Shown here in pieces: positions 45,813-57,292 of a DNA stretch of 64,000 bases. How positions within the stretch are numbered: position 1 is the stretch's first letter; each line of letters starts with the position of its first letter. The notes beneath the pieces were generated by a model, which searched no databases, was not told the DNA's origin, and saw only the letters and a list, made by a program, of their open reading frames with translations. The DNA is from Ailurus styani. Taxonomy: Eukaryota; Chordata; Mammalia; Carnivora; Ailuridae. A program made the position numbers and the translations under genes. Location: assembly GCA_002007465.1 (NCBI GenBank), contig LNAC01000065.1:2571804-2635803 (forward strand), in the 5' to 3' direction.

Positions 45813-46579
45813 TGTGAATAAAGAAACAATATGGCGTCGGGGGGGATGACAGAGATTAGTGTAACTGATAAAGACCCAAACACTCTCAAAGGACAGAATT
45901 TTGAGTGATGTATATAGTTATATAGTATTATGGGAAGAGCAGTGGGTCAAGGTAAGAGTATGAATGGACTGTAGGCAGGGGTGAATGGCTTGCCTGGTTG
46001 GTCAGAGGCCTGGCAGGAAAAATATCAGAATGCTGGGGATGGGAAGGGCTGGAAAAGAGGCCTGGGAATGGGTCTATGGGAGTGACCACAAAGTGAATCC
46101 TGTGAATGTTGGAGAACAAAAATTTAACTTCTCTCTCATTTCCAGAACTTGCTTTTAATCCTGGCTTATACCTTCTTCAGAGTGGGTAGGCCATTTATGT
46201 CTAAGATTGAAATGACTTTCCTGATAGTGGGTCTGAGCGTGGTGTGAAAACTCCAGACTTCCCTTCTGTGGGCTGGGGTCGTGTGCAGATGATTGCAGAG
46301 TAACTAATGATCCCTTTCTGATTTACTGGCTTGAATGCTGAGATTTACACATATTGTCCACGAGAACCGCTGCATCCATTATAAGTAAGCCTTAACTATG
46401 TAATCCAAATCTTTAATCCAAGAAACATTCATCCAGAGATGGCCATCGCAGTTTATTTTATTCGAGGTAGAATATCTTATCCTTCCTTTTTTGAGAGACT
46501 CGAGTAGGTACTTGGTTTTGTCTTTAACTCGATTCGGTACTTGGCTGTCTTCCCAGTTCACAGTCACGAGCTTTCTTGG
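45813..46579. other. Unique sequence, no gene seen
   Basis: No recognised feature. Confidence 0.45.
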
Positions 46580-46900
46580 AGAACTATACCTTTACTCCCA
46601 GGAACGCGGTTCTGATAGTCAGGTTTGTGCTATGTGACTCCGCCTCTCTGGACACAGTTGACTGGACAAGGGTGGGCACCTGACCCAAGTTGAACCCACC
46701 AGATATTTTCTCCTGGGGACTTGGCATCGAGACCATGACCTGGTCGGTTTGGGCTGGTCTTTTGCGGGAAGAGGGAGCAGGGATGGGCTCAGCTTCTGCT
46801 CACACGTGCACAGAAAAGCATCAAAGGCAGGTGTTCAGGTGGAAAAGAGGAACAGATTTCCAGAGAGCCTTCTTCTTTTGGGCTTCCCCCCTTTCCTGAT
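46580..46900 (+). mobile_element. Possible old LTR or MER fragment
   Basis: 'gttgactggacaagggtgg', 'gcacctgacccaagttgaac' and 'ttttctcctggggacttgg' resemble a repeated phrase of an ancient mammalian element. I cannot name the family. Confidence 0.35.
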
Positions 46901-47799
46901 GCCACCTCCCTTTGCCTTCTGAGATACTCCTTTATCTTTATAAAGCCTTTCTCCTCCCTTTAGGCTAACTTGAGGTATTTTCCATTCCTTACAACTGAAG
47001 AGACTTAACTGACAGAAGCCCTTTGGCCTGAACACACTTCCGGTGCTTGCACTTTGCGGCATAGCTCTCGTGGTTCCCTTCCTCCCCTCTCTCTCCATCC
47101 CTCCTTCCCTCTCTCTTTCTTTTCCTTTTTAATTTTTTCCCCCAAGACTGCATTATGATTGTGAATTCAGGTTATTGAGAATCCCTCTTCTAACCCAAAG
47201 TCATTTTCTTGCCAAAAATCCCATAGCGACAAACCCTTAGCTTGGAAGGGTAAATTAAGCTGAGGGGTATACCTCTCAGAATATAGCTCACCATCTCTTC
47301 TTATCTGAAGAAAATAAGCAAGGTCATTGTCTTCCCTAAAGGCAGCCTCCTCCTAGTTAAGTACATATGTCTGGTTCTGTTTGCATGATCACCAACAGCT
47401 CCTTTCAGTGAGAAGGAATAATGAGCACCCAGCAGACAAGGGAAGACAGGAGGATGCTGTGGCCTTTTTCGTGAGTTTTTTTCGTCTTTCTTCACGGTTA
47501 TTTAATATAAAAGAAGAGAGACTTCACAGTCTCTCCACCTGTCAGTCAAGGCGAATCAAAATGTGACTCATTTCTTTAAATAAATTTGGTGAATCTCCTC
47601 TCAAATTCCAGTACTCTTTCTTGTGTGGCAAAGGGAAAACAACAAAAACCTAGAAATAATACAAATTTTCAGAAATATGTGAGTGGTTGGACAAACTATG
47701 ATATGCCCACACTTTAAAATATTCAGTAGTTATTTTAAAAAATGATTCAGAGCAGCATGTGTTATAGTAAGAGCTCTATCTGGGGCAAAGGCTGCTAGT
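46901..47799. other. Unique sequence, no gene seen
   Basis: C/T-rich near 47080-47140, otherwise nothing recognised. Confidence 0.45.
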
Positions 47800-48245
47800 T
47801 TTACTACCTCCCTCCTCCAAATTAGTCTACCCCTTTCCATGATTTTTAGCTGGGCATCTAGTTGCCGGGGGAAAGACTACATTTCCCAGCTTCCCTTGCA
47901 GCAAGGTGTAGCCATGTGACCAGGTCAGGTTAATGAGAAGTGAGGGGATGAGAGATGGCCAACTTCTGTGTTGTGTTCTGAAAAGGAGGAAGTTGGGGGG
48001 CGGGGAGAATGTCCTTTCTTCCCCTCTTTCCTCCACCCTATTTTCTGGAATGGGGCTATTTCCTGGAATGTGGCAAACTTCCAGGCCATGTGGATGAAGG
48101 GTATTGCTTGGGGAGGATGGGCCACGAGAAAGAAAGGGCTTGAATGCCTGGCTCTCTGTGTGCAGCAGAGTTCCAGAAGGCCCTGGAGCTTCTACCTAGG
48201 GACTCTGAAATCAGAAAGAAACTTCTGTCTTCTTAATTTAGATCT
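47800..48245 (+). mobile_element. Old LTR-like repeat, family not identified
   Basis: 'gactacatttcccagcttcc', 'cttgcagcaaggtgtagcc' and 'atgtgaccaggtcaggttaa' are a phrase common to an old interspersed family of mammals. The 94-codon plus frame inside it has no domain. Confidence 0.45.
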
Positions 48246-49484
48246 TCTCTAAGGAGGAAAAGAAATTCAGTTGTAATGTGCACAGCATGATGTCATTTAA
48301 AAATATCTGTGAAAGAAAGAATCTACCTTGTACAGATGCATAGGTGTTTGTAAATATTTAAATGATAGTAAAAAAAGGTGGGAAAGTAAATGGCCAAGCA
48401 TCTGACTCTTATTTCCTAAGAGGTGGGGTAGGGAGAAAGTGTTCATACTTTTCTTTAATTAATTGATTAATTAAGTAAGGACTTACTATAACAAAAAAGA
48501 TTTTTTTTAATCTACAGAAAAAACTATGTCAAGTCTTCCTGAAATTGATGTAGCTGATGTGAAAGTGCTCGTTTAAACCACACACTTGAAGGCTTTAGGG
48601 GGTCCAAGTTCAGCGTCAAAACCCATGTTGCTCTGCCATAGGGTACTCTACCTGCTTGAGAGATTTATATTTGTGGGTCATTCTTACAAAATTGTTTCTC
48701 AGTAGAGGTGCTGCTTGTCTCTTTCCATGTAGTTGGATAAGTGCAATTGGGGAAGACTGATTATTTTGTATTTACAAGAGGGAAACTGTTGTGTTTTGTA
48801 TAAAATTATCTCTTGATTTACTTCCACTATGGAGCAGTTATGGGAAGGGATAGACAGAATGAGTGAGGGAAACAATTAAGCTGTAGGAAGACAGGTCCCT
48901 AGTGACTTCTAACCAGCTGACCACATGACCAAAGCTCAGGGTAAGAAGAGGAGTCAGGGAGCCCTGAATTTACTGCCCACAGTACACCCCCAATATGCAG
49001 AGAGATTTGCACATTTGTTGATATGGGCTCAGTTGAAAATGAAAATTTGGAAATCACAGGCTCCAGAGTCAGTAACCTGCAGCAAAGGCTTTCAAACACT
49101 TTTTTCAAGCATTTGTTCAGAAAAAAAAAATATATTTTTGTACTCCACCAAACCTCTCCATTTCTCTAAGAATGAATGCCACAAGACTATAGTTTGACAA
49201 AGTTAAAACTGTACTGTTTATTGAGCACAGGAGCTAATTAAATTTTTCCACTTGGCCAAGAAAAGGGAAACCAAGAGCTTCCTTTGGTTTTTCATCCCTT
49301 GGTAAAGTAAAAGAATAAAAATCAATGAGAACAGAAGGGTTTGGTGCACACACACATTTGGAAAGGCATCTATTTCTAGGACCGAAACAAAGACTATGAA
49401 AACAGTACTAAATAAATTCTAAATGGTATAAACTCATATGACATTAGATCCTTAATTTGACATAAGCAGAAGTTGCTGGCATGG
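48246..49484. other. Unique sequence, no gene seen
   Basis: AT-rich, with a small palindromic patch 'ttaattaattgattaattaa' near 48456-48475. Frames of up to 90 codons are not supported. Confidence 0.45.
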
Positions 49485-49565
49485 TAGGAAGAACATGGAT
49501 TTTGGAATCAGGTAGACGTGGGTTCAAATCCTTGATTTTTCCACTTATATCACTGTAATAGGATG
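49485..49565 (+). mobile_element. MIR fragment
   Basis: 'ttttggaatcaggtagacgt' followed by 'gggttcaaatccttgattt' is the 5' part of a sense MIR. Confidence 0.7.
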
Positions 49566-50029
49566 TTAACATAATACATTCATTGTATCACTTTGGGTGA
49601 GGGTTTCAAGACCATATTAACTTACATTACAAAGTGAGGTATGAGATCATCACGAGGACTTTCCAGAAAGTGTTCAAAATCAGTTTTGTGTCTTTCATCC
49701 CCTCAGTTATCAAGGATTTAAAAGAGTTGAATAGAGACTTCAAGAAGATTTTTACTTGGAAAGGTGGAGGATTTTTCTTTTACCTCAAGCCTAAGGAGAA
49801 GGTCTTCAATGAGTCTGACTAGTGAGTCTGACGTGTGTTCCAAAGGACAGACGTCTGAGTCATGCCTGAGAAAGCAGAAAGGTGGACTGCTGTTGCTTTG
49901 CTTCGGTGAGATTGGAGTGAAAAGATGTTGCTGCAAAGAAGGGGACTTTCGCTCCCAAGTTGGCTGGGGTAAAGAATATATATTTCCTTTTGACCAGGTG
50001 TTGGTCATGGGCATTAGAAGACTGGGGAG
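49566..50029. other. Unique sequence, no gene seen
   Basis: Opposing frames of 117 codons (49764-50117 plus) and 109 codons (49718-50047 minus) overlap. Neither is supported. Confidence 0.4.
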
Positions 50030-50790
50030 GGTTGTCTTAGATACCAATCAAGAAGAGTGCCTAGAAGGCAAGGTGAACCCAGTAGAATGCTGTTGGGAAC
50101 TGTTGGGCCCGGTTTGATGGGAGAAACCAGGGTTGAGGGGGTTGGTTTCTGAAGAAACCACAAAAGCACTCTTCAAAACAAGGAGTTGGTCGTCTCCAGA
50201 TGCCAGTCTTAGAACGCTCTGGTGGCAACCATACTGATGGTGGCAGGTGGGGTACAATCGCTAAAGAAGACTCCGGGTCACCGAATGTCAGTGTTGACGT
50301 ATCTACAGTTTTGTTACAGGAAAAGGACAAAATATAGCACCAGCATTAAAGTGAAGACATACATCTCAGCCACAGGCTGTGTCACAGCAAGGGGCCAGGA
50401 GAGACCCAGAGCTAAATATCTAATTGCCTCCCTTTGTAAGGGCCACCGCAAGACACACTAGCTCCCTCAGAGCAGCAATCACTGTGGTGCACCCACAATA
50501 CTTAAGAACCAGGGAGCCCAAAGTAGTCTTGACCAGGGCTTCTTATACTCCACTGGTCAAGGAGGTGTAATTTTGCAACGAAACCAGGTCCAGTGGCTGA
50601 GACCTTTGGGGGTCTCACTAAGACCAGGAGCAAACCATCAACTTCCCTCTTACCATGAAACAATGCTGACAAGCTAGTACAAACCAGCCTCAAACTTGGA
50701 CAAATGGCTACAAAGTGATTACTAACCCTGCCTTGACCAAGATTCAGTGCCATGCTGGTGTATCTTTCGTATCTGAGTAAAACAGCTCAG
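50030..50790 (-). mobile_element. LTR-like element, antisense (ERV class candidate)
   Basis: Read on the minus strand, a TATA-like 'gtataagaagccctgg' (around 50550) is followed by a compact R/U5-like stretch rich in C and T. The end near 50270 contains 'cggtgacccggagtc', reminiscent of the LTR/primer-site boundary of gamma-type endogenous retroviruses. No coding domain of a retrovirus was seen. The extents are approximate. Confidence 0.4.
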
Positions 50791-51639
50791 GTGTATTCCA
50801 GGCTTGCTGGAATTAACCTTTATAGTGTACCAACTGGTGAGAGTACCTGTCTAGTAAGAATATTTCCATCCTTCACCTCTCCCTGTGCTCTAAGCCTAGA
50901 AGAGGTGGAAGCAGCCTAGAATGGGGGAGGAGAATAGAAGCCCAGAAAGAAGAAATAGAGAGTTCACCCACACCTATTTCCTTCTCAAACCACGTCTGTC
51001 TGGGGGGACAGGTAAAAGATTTAATTCCGAAGGTAGTGGAATCTTGTGACTGTTACATAGGACTAGATATTTTAATTATTGAACTGAGGCCATTTTCATG
51101 ATTACAAGTAGCTAACGGACTTTCTTTCTTTCTTTTTTTTTTTTTTTAATTGGTGACAATTGACCATAAACCCATGAGACTTGCCTTAAATTTCATCTAG
51201 TGGGCAGGGGAAAAATTAGCCCCGCAGAATGGGTTTGAATAGGTAGAAGGAGAAAATGATCAATCTTTTTGTTATTATATCACATGAGTCTGATTCTTTT
51301 AACATATTGGTCATATGGGAATATAAAAGGTAAAATTGGACAAGTGCCAAGGAATGTCCAAGAAAAATTAGTGAGGTCAACTAAATAATCAAATAGATAA
51401 GTAAAACTCTCCCTTTCCCACCCCAAACCCAACTAGAGACAAACACTGGACTCTTTTTGCTTTCCTGATGAAGCACAATGTTTATATACATCATTTGGTT
51501 TTATGATGAAGACAAAGAGATTAAGATACCAGTTTTGAGTTTAAGAGCTGGTTTGCAGGATTAAGAGATATCTGGAACAGCTGGAAGATTGTACGGTTGA
51601 TGTGTGAAACTGCTCTTCTAGGCTATTAAGGCACGTGAC
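50791..51639. other. Unique sequence, no gene seen
   Basis: Holds a (TTTC)/poly-T tract at 51120-51148 and is otherwise AT-rich without recognised repeats. Confidence 0.45.
51120..51148. repeat. (TTTC)n/poly-T tract
   Basis: Three TTTC units followed by about 16 T. It could be the tail of an old antisense retroelement. Confidence 0.8.
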
Positions 51640-51950
51640 TGGAAGCAAAATGGCAGCCCCCTTTTGCCTGCCCCCCTGGCTAGGTTAGTTTGATTGGGTT
51701 CTATGGCTGGGTTCTGGCCATCTGATGAGGGCGGAAATGGTGTAAACCACTTGCAGACCTGGCTCTTAAAAGCCAGGTGGATGCTCCAGATATCTCTTTT
51801 TCTGCTATGGTGACGTTTAAAGGTCGTGCTTTCTAGAAGGAGACAAGATGGAGGAAGTTCTCCTGACCCGTACAAGGCTTTGAGGGAGTAAGCTCAGCCA
51901 TAGAAACGTTGGGTTAAAACATAGGTTAAATTATCCTGACTAATATATGG
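51640..51950 (+). mobile_element. Old LTR-like repeat, family not identified
   Basis: 'gggttctggccatctgatga', 'cttgcagacctggctctta' and 'aaaagccaggtggatgctcc' match the layout of an ancient ERVL/MaLR-like LTR related to the one near 47.8 kb. Weak. Confidence 0.4.
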
Positions 51951-52599
51951 TAAAAGGACTATGAAGAAAGGAAGGAACAGAAACATGAAGCAGTTTTCAC
52001 AGACAAAGGTCTAAAGGCGGAATCAATATTTCTTTTAGATCAATATTTGTTGAAGAGAATGAGGACTACGGAAAGAAGAAATGACATGAAATAACTCTAT
52101 CTTGTGGTTGCATTAAAAAGAACTTCAAAAGAAATATAGACAGAAGTGCAGGAAAACCATAAAGTTTTCACAAATGGAACATGCCCGGCATGTGAATACA
52201 AAATCCCCCAACACCTCGACCATTACCAGGATCCCAGACGCTCCCTCATGGACCTTTGTGGCTGCACCTTGACCTCCGTTTGACCATGTGGTTGAGAAAG
52301 AATCTCTCTTCCCTGGCCCACTTAAGTTTCCATATTACCCAGAAACTCTAGGCTTCTTGAAACTTCTTAATTTTCTAGTTTTCATAAGTAGTAGAAAAAA
52401 AAAAGACAATGAGAAATTGAAAGAAAAAAATAATCAAACTGATTTTAATTCTTAGTGGATTTTATTTTAACTTAATTTTCTTTGAAGAAATATTATGCAT
52501 TCTTGTATGTCCATAAAAACTTAAAAAATTAGTTATATATGTTATAAGAAAGACATCTTATTCCATTTTAAAATAGATTTTACAAGGCAAGTCACATGG
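51951..52599. other. AT-rich sequence, no gene seen
   Basis: No recognised feature. It may include an unrecognised upstream part of the L1 that follows. Confidence 0.4.
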
Positions 52600-53681
52600 T
52601 CATGATCCAGTATAAGTAAAAACAAATACTGGTGAAAATAAAACAAAAGAAAAAGCCAAATACTGGAGAGTAACCAAAATATGGCTACATAGAGAATAAG
52701 AATAAACAGAAAACACTCGGTACAAATAAAAGTAAAAACTATGAGTTACAATCTATGTAAAAGCAATAAAAGTAAAGCTTTATACTTAAACCTCATCTCA
52801 AAAGCTGTTCTCACAGAAAAACTCACAGCCTCAAATACCTTCATTAATACAGAAAAGGACTAAAAATAAGTATGTTACCTATCTTAAAAAGAAGAAAAAA
52901 ACCCCCCAATAAACCAAAATAAACTAGGGAGTGAGGATAGCCATATCTCACGGATTCTCCGACCCATTTTATGTTTTGACAGCTCTGAAATCAGAGTGTG
53001 TCCTCGGTTTGTCTCGCCCGCGAGGCAGTGCGGTCCTGTTGTTATTCCCTGTGCACATAGAGACTTGGCTACTCTTCCTGGTAGCACTGCTGAAATCCCT
53101 TGGCACGTCAGCCAAAAACCCGTTTAGGCACTGTTTGAGGAAGGGATGTGAATACTGTTTGATGCCTGAAATATTTTGAATTACACTTCCAGTAAAAGAG
53201 AACTAGCAACAAAACTTGCAGAATGAAGATGAGCAATTTGGGAGATTACCCTTTCAAACAATGCTGAGTCATCGGCACGGAGGACAGTATTATATGGAAA
53301 AATGGTAACTAATGGGTGAGTGGACAGTGATTTAAAAGTACTGGGTTCTCAATGAGAAGACAACTTAGAAATCTCTTAAGAAATTTTATATTTCCCTTTT
53401 ATGGGTACACAAGAGAAACATGATTAAAATTTATGCCTCGTGAATTAAAAAACAAACACTCTTCCAATAAGTACAAAATAACATTCGAAGCAATAAGAAG
53501 GCCTTATGTTCCAAATTATGTGAAAGTGTTTTATTTTTCTCAATGGTATCCAAAATAATGGTGAAAACGTGGTAACACAGCCAAAAGTTAAATGTTAATG
53601 AAATAGAAAACCAAAAGAGTAGAATGTATAAATAAATATAAAAACTAGATTTTTTGGAAAGATTAATAATGTTTACATAAA

Positions 53682-53839
53682 CTCTTCATGAGCCTGATTA
53701 AGAAAAAAAGTGTGAGGGCGCCTGGGTGGCTCAGTGGGTTAAAGCCTCTGCTTTCGGCTCAGGTCATGATCTCAGCGTCCTGGGATCGAGGCCCGCATCG
53801 GGCTCTCTTCACGAGCCTGATTAAGAAAAAAAGTGTGAG
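53682..53839 (+). mobile_element. Tail-less Can-SINE between 35-base direct repeats
   Basis: SINE head and middle occupy 53717-53804, from the head 'gcgcctgggtggctcagtg' to 'gcatcgggct'. The CT-rich part and AAAT/poly-A tail are missing. The flanks 53682-53716 and 53805-53839 are 35-base direct repeats that differ at one position. That is longer than a usual target-site duplication, and the break point matches the assembly gap in the SINE at 7.0 kb. Confidence 0.9.
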
Positions 53840-53956
53840 AGCAAAAGGATGTAAAATTAGGAGTAAGAAAAGAAAGAAGAGCTACAGAGAAGGCAGATTA
53901 AAACAATAAGAGAATGTTACAAGCAACTCATCAGCAAACTACTTGAAAATCAAGAA

Positions 53957-54152
53957 CGGGGGTTGGCAAACTTTCTGTGTAGAAGGCTACGCAGTAAGTA
54001 TTCTAGGCTTTTCAACTCAAGAGGTAAATCGAGGATATTACGTAGGAGTGTAAATAACCATTTAAAACTGTATACAGCATTCTCAGCTCAGTGGCTGTGG
54101 AAAGATAGAGGATGGACCAGACTTGGCCCAGGATCACGGTTTCCTGACCTGA
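53957..54152 (+). mobile_element. Non-autonomous hAT-Charlie element
   Basis: It begins 'gggggttggcaaactttct' and ends 'tggcccaggatcacggttt' then 'cctgacctg', imperfect inverted ends of a common Charlie MITE. Candidate 8-base duplications tcaagaac and tctagaag (6 of 8 identical) flank it. It sits inside the L1, so it is younger than the L1. Confidence 0.75.
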
Positions 54153-55725
54153 TCTAGAAGAAGATGATGGTCTCCCACAAATACAATATGACCCAAGAGG
54201 AGATGGGTGATTTGAACAGAACAATTACTGTGGAAGAAATGAGAACAACACTTAAAAGAACTGCTAATATGTAAGACACCAAGGTCAGGTGATTTCAACG
54301 GTTGAAAAATACTCAGCCTTTAAAGAACAAACAAAGCCAAGGTCATTTCTGACCATTGAAAACTTACATAGTAAAGAGATGGAAATCACCCAGATTCATG
54401 TAGCGAAGCCAGCCTAATATTAATATCAAACTCAGTTGATACACAATTAGTGTACAAAACATATAGACCACCAGTCCTTATGAATGTAGCTGCAAAAATC
54501 GAAAATGAAATATTAGTCAAAAAATACAGCGAAGTATCAACCGAATGGTACATTTCAACCAAGTAGGAAAGGCAAGGGTTGTTGGATATCAGGATATCTG
54601 TCAATATAATTCACCAAATGAACAAGTTAAGAGAAACACCATATGATCAGAGCAATAAATGTTAAAAGGGCATTTATCAAAACAACAGCAACAACAAAAC
54701 CAAACAGCCCAGCAGTTATTCCTACAAAAAACTCTAAATAAATGGCAATAAAAGGGGGCTATTTAGATATGATTAAGCCTATTTTTTAAAACAAAACAGG
54801 AAACATCACTCTAAGTCCTGAAATGATAAAGGCAAGGCAATGAAATTCAGAAACAAGATGCCAACTACTACTTTTACCATTACCATTTACTTTGGAAATT
54901 CTACTGAATCTACTAAGATAAAATGATAATAAAACAATACGTGTAAGTATCGGAGAAAAAAGAGCTAAATTAATCATATGATTCTAAACCTGGAAAAACT
55001 AAGAAATTCTAGTTTAAAAAATTTCTGAACAAATAAGAGCATTTGGTAATGCTGGACACAAGCTTTTTATATTCCAGAAATAAGAATCTAGAAATGGAAA
55101 GGGGAAAGCATCCCATTTATAACACTAACAAAAAAATTGAAATATGAATAAGAAAAGCACGGACTGTACATACACAGAATAACTGATAATGGAGGTGGAA
55201 GGATATAAATTAACTGAATCAATGGAAAAATGTATCATGTTCTTGGATGGAAGAGTTAGTATCATAAAAAATCAATTATGTCACTATTAATATATCAGTG
55301 CAATTCCAATTAGAATTCCAATGAAGGCTTTTGGGGGGATAATTGATTATGATGATCTTAAATCTCAGATGGAGGAAAAAAATGCCTATGAATAGCCAGC
55401 CAGTAAAAGTGTAAGAAGAAGCATAGCAAGAAGGCGTCTACATTACTAGGCATTAAAACACTAAAAAGCCTCCATAATAAATCAATATGATATGGGCATA
55501 GGGACAGCTATATAGATCAGAGCACAGATGGACAATTCAGAAATAGATCCCATTTTATATGAGAATTCTGTATATGAAAATGTGGTATTTCGACCCAGTG
55601 GAAGAAGAGTGATTTATTTAATAAATAATGTGAGCACAACAGGCTATCTATTTGGGAGAAAATTAAAGAGGACTCTCATCTAGCATCATTTATAAAAATA
55701 ATTTCCAAATGGATTAAAAGAATGA

Positions 55726-56239
55726 GGCTTGCAGGGTCTCTTTAAACTGATGGATCTCATTGAAATTGTACTTTGGCTCCCACATCGCTGTCACCCTGTC
55801 CAAAGCCCTCACAGGTCGAAGGGAAGCTGGCAGGACAGAGACAGGGGCCTGCCTGATCTCCCTCCCTGCAAGGGAGCTTGGAAGTGAGGCTTTAAACACA
55901 GTGCAGAAAGACAAGGAGAAGGGGCATTGAGCCTGAGATAGTGTGTCTGTCTGCTTAAGAAAGCCAGCTGGTAGGGGGCGGGCAGGGGAGAAGGAGGGAA
56001 TGAGAGAGAGAGGGAGAGGGAGAGAGAGAAAATATTAGTTTATGTTGGTGTGTGTAAGCCCCCAAACTTTCTAGAATAAGTCTTTCACAGGAAGGAAAAG
56101 AAATGTAATTACTGCCGCTTCTTTCCTCATACTTAAGTACTTTGGAAAACATAGGGGACGGGAGCCAGAAAATGAAGCAGAAGGCCAAGTGCTTTTTTGC
56201 ACTCACAGCCGGGCACAGGAGTCGGTTAGAAAAGCCGGG
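55726..56239. other. Unique sequence, no gene seen
   Basis: A GA-rich simple repeat lies at about 55995-56034. Nothing else recognised. Confidence 0.45.
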
Positions 56240-56385
56240 CGATGGGCGGCCAGGAGGGCACGTGCTCTGATGGGCACTGGGAGGCACACGCAAACAAGGG
56301 GTCCTGGGACACTACTTCAAAAACTAATGAGGTACTGTATGGTGACTAACATAACATAATAAAATTGCAAAAGAAGAAGAAAAGC
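56240..56385 (+). mobile_element. L1 3' tail fragment
   Basis: 'cacgtgctctgatgggcact', 'ctacttcaaaaactaatgag' and 'gtactgtatggtgactaac', followed by 'aataaaattgc', match the extreme 3' end of carnivore L1 copies. Only about 140 bases are present, a strongly 5'-truncated insertion. Confidence 0.75.
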
Positions 56386-56760
56386 AAAGCAGTGGGCTTG
56401 AGAGGCGAGAGGACCAGAGGCTGGCCGCGCGGCTCCACCAGGGAGGGGGCCGGAGGGGCGCTGACCCCCCACGGCGGGGAGACTTCTCTGCTGAGCTGGG
56501 ACCCCGAGGCCAAGCACTGCTGCACCCACAGAAGACCAGGGGCAGGACTTGGAGGGGTTGGGGAAGGCAGGGCTGGAGGGCTCCCCAGATGCCATCCAAC
56601 CCTGCCCTAGGCCACACAGGAGTTCGTTTAGGGGCTGGTAAGTGACCAGAGACAAGCATATGTCGCGGGGTAGGGGGCTCTCTGACGCCGCCAGTGCCTA
56701 AGGGGGGGGCGCGTCCCTGGCTGGTGACAGAGACGTGGCCCCAGGTCTCTGGCTCTCACC
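56386..56760. other. GC-rich unique patch with several CpGs, no gene seen
   Basis: By eye the patch is about 65% GC and holds some 17 CpGs, including clusters near 56425-56435 and 56680-56715. It is the most CpG-dense stretch in the window but short of a strong island. Frames of 111-112 codons on the minus strand and 81 codons on the plus strand overlap and are not supported. Confidence 0.4.
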
Positions 56761-56839
56761 CACCATGCCAGCTTGGAGAACTTCCCCAAGCTGAAGAGGT
56801 CAGGGAGAGCCGCCCCTCGGGAATAGTGGCATGGGGCAG

Positions 56840-57015
56840 GAGTATGGTTTGGGGGCTTGAATCCCACGTGAACTGCTCACCAGCTAGCTATCTGGTCATA
56901 GGCAGGTGGCTGGGCGCTCTGAGCCTCCGCTTCCTTGCTGGTGACATGAGGACTAAGAGACCCCAGGGTGCCGTCAGGGGGTTCAACGGAAAGGAATTGG
57001 ATAGCACTTTGCATA
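56840..57015 (+). mobile_element. MIR SINE
   Basis: 'gggcttgaatcccacgtgaa', 'gagcctccgcttccttgct' and 'gcatagcccggcacaaagtg' follow sense MIR order. Confidence 0.7.
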
Positions 57016-57129
57016 GCCCGGCACAAAGTGGCCACTTAGTACGAATTTTCTTCCTTCTCCCTGGGGAAGTAGGGGTGGCCTCCCCTTGCATCGTGGAGGC
57101 CTCCCCTCCGTGAGGCAGGTCACCCGGGT

Positions 57130-57292
57130 CTGCCTCTGCCAGGTGGGCTGAGTGTGGCTTAGTGAGCTCCGTCTCAAGGCCTGTTGTCATCTGCTGCTTT
57201 ACCGAACTTCTTCCTTGTTGTATCCCTTTGTCTAGAATAGTGCCTGGCACACAGTAGATGCTCAATGAAAGTGTTCAAGGAGTGAGTTAACT
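57130..57292 (+). mobile_element. L2 LINE 3' end fragment, sense
   Basis: 'cttgttgtatccctttgtct' then 'gtgcctggcacacagtagat' and 'gctcaatgaaagtgttcaa' are the L2 3' terminal words. Confidence 0.7.

Larger units (their letters stand above)
52600..55725 (+). mobile_element. Old L1, sense, fragmented, with nested insertions
   Basis: ORF2-like words appear in order: 'gaaaaactcacagcctcaaa' (52.8 kb), 'aatgaaatagaaaaccaaa' (53.6 kb), 'gagcctgattaagaaaaaa', 'acttgaaaatcaagaac', then past the hAT 'tctagaagaagatgatgg', and later 'tgttcttggatggaagagtt' and 'gatccatttta'-like ORF2 C-terminal words near 55.5 kb. Frames are broken throughout. Three layers are visible: the L1, a hAT element at 53957-54152 and a SINE at 53717-53804. 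The 5' limit is uncertain. Confidence 0.65.

Noticed and set aside
53688..53909. Frame with two copies of a 'SLIKKKSVRA' peptide
   Set aside because: The peptide repeat comes from the 35-base direct repeats around a SINE, not from a protein repeat.
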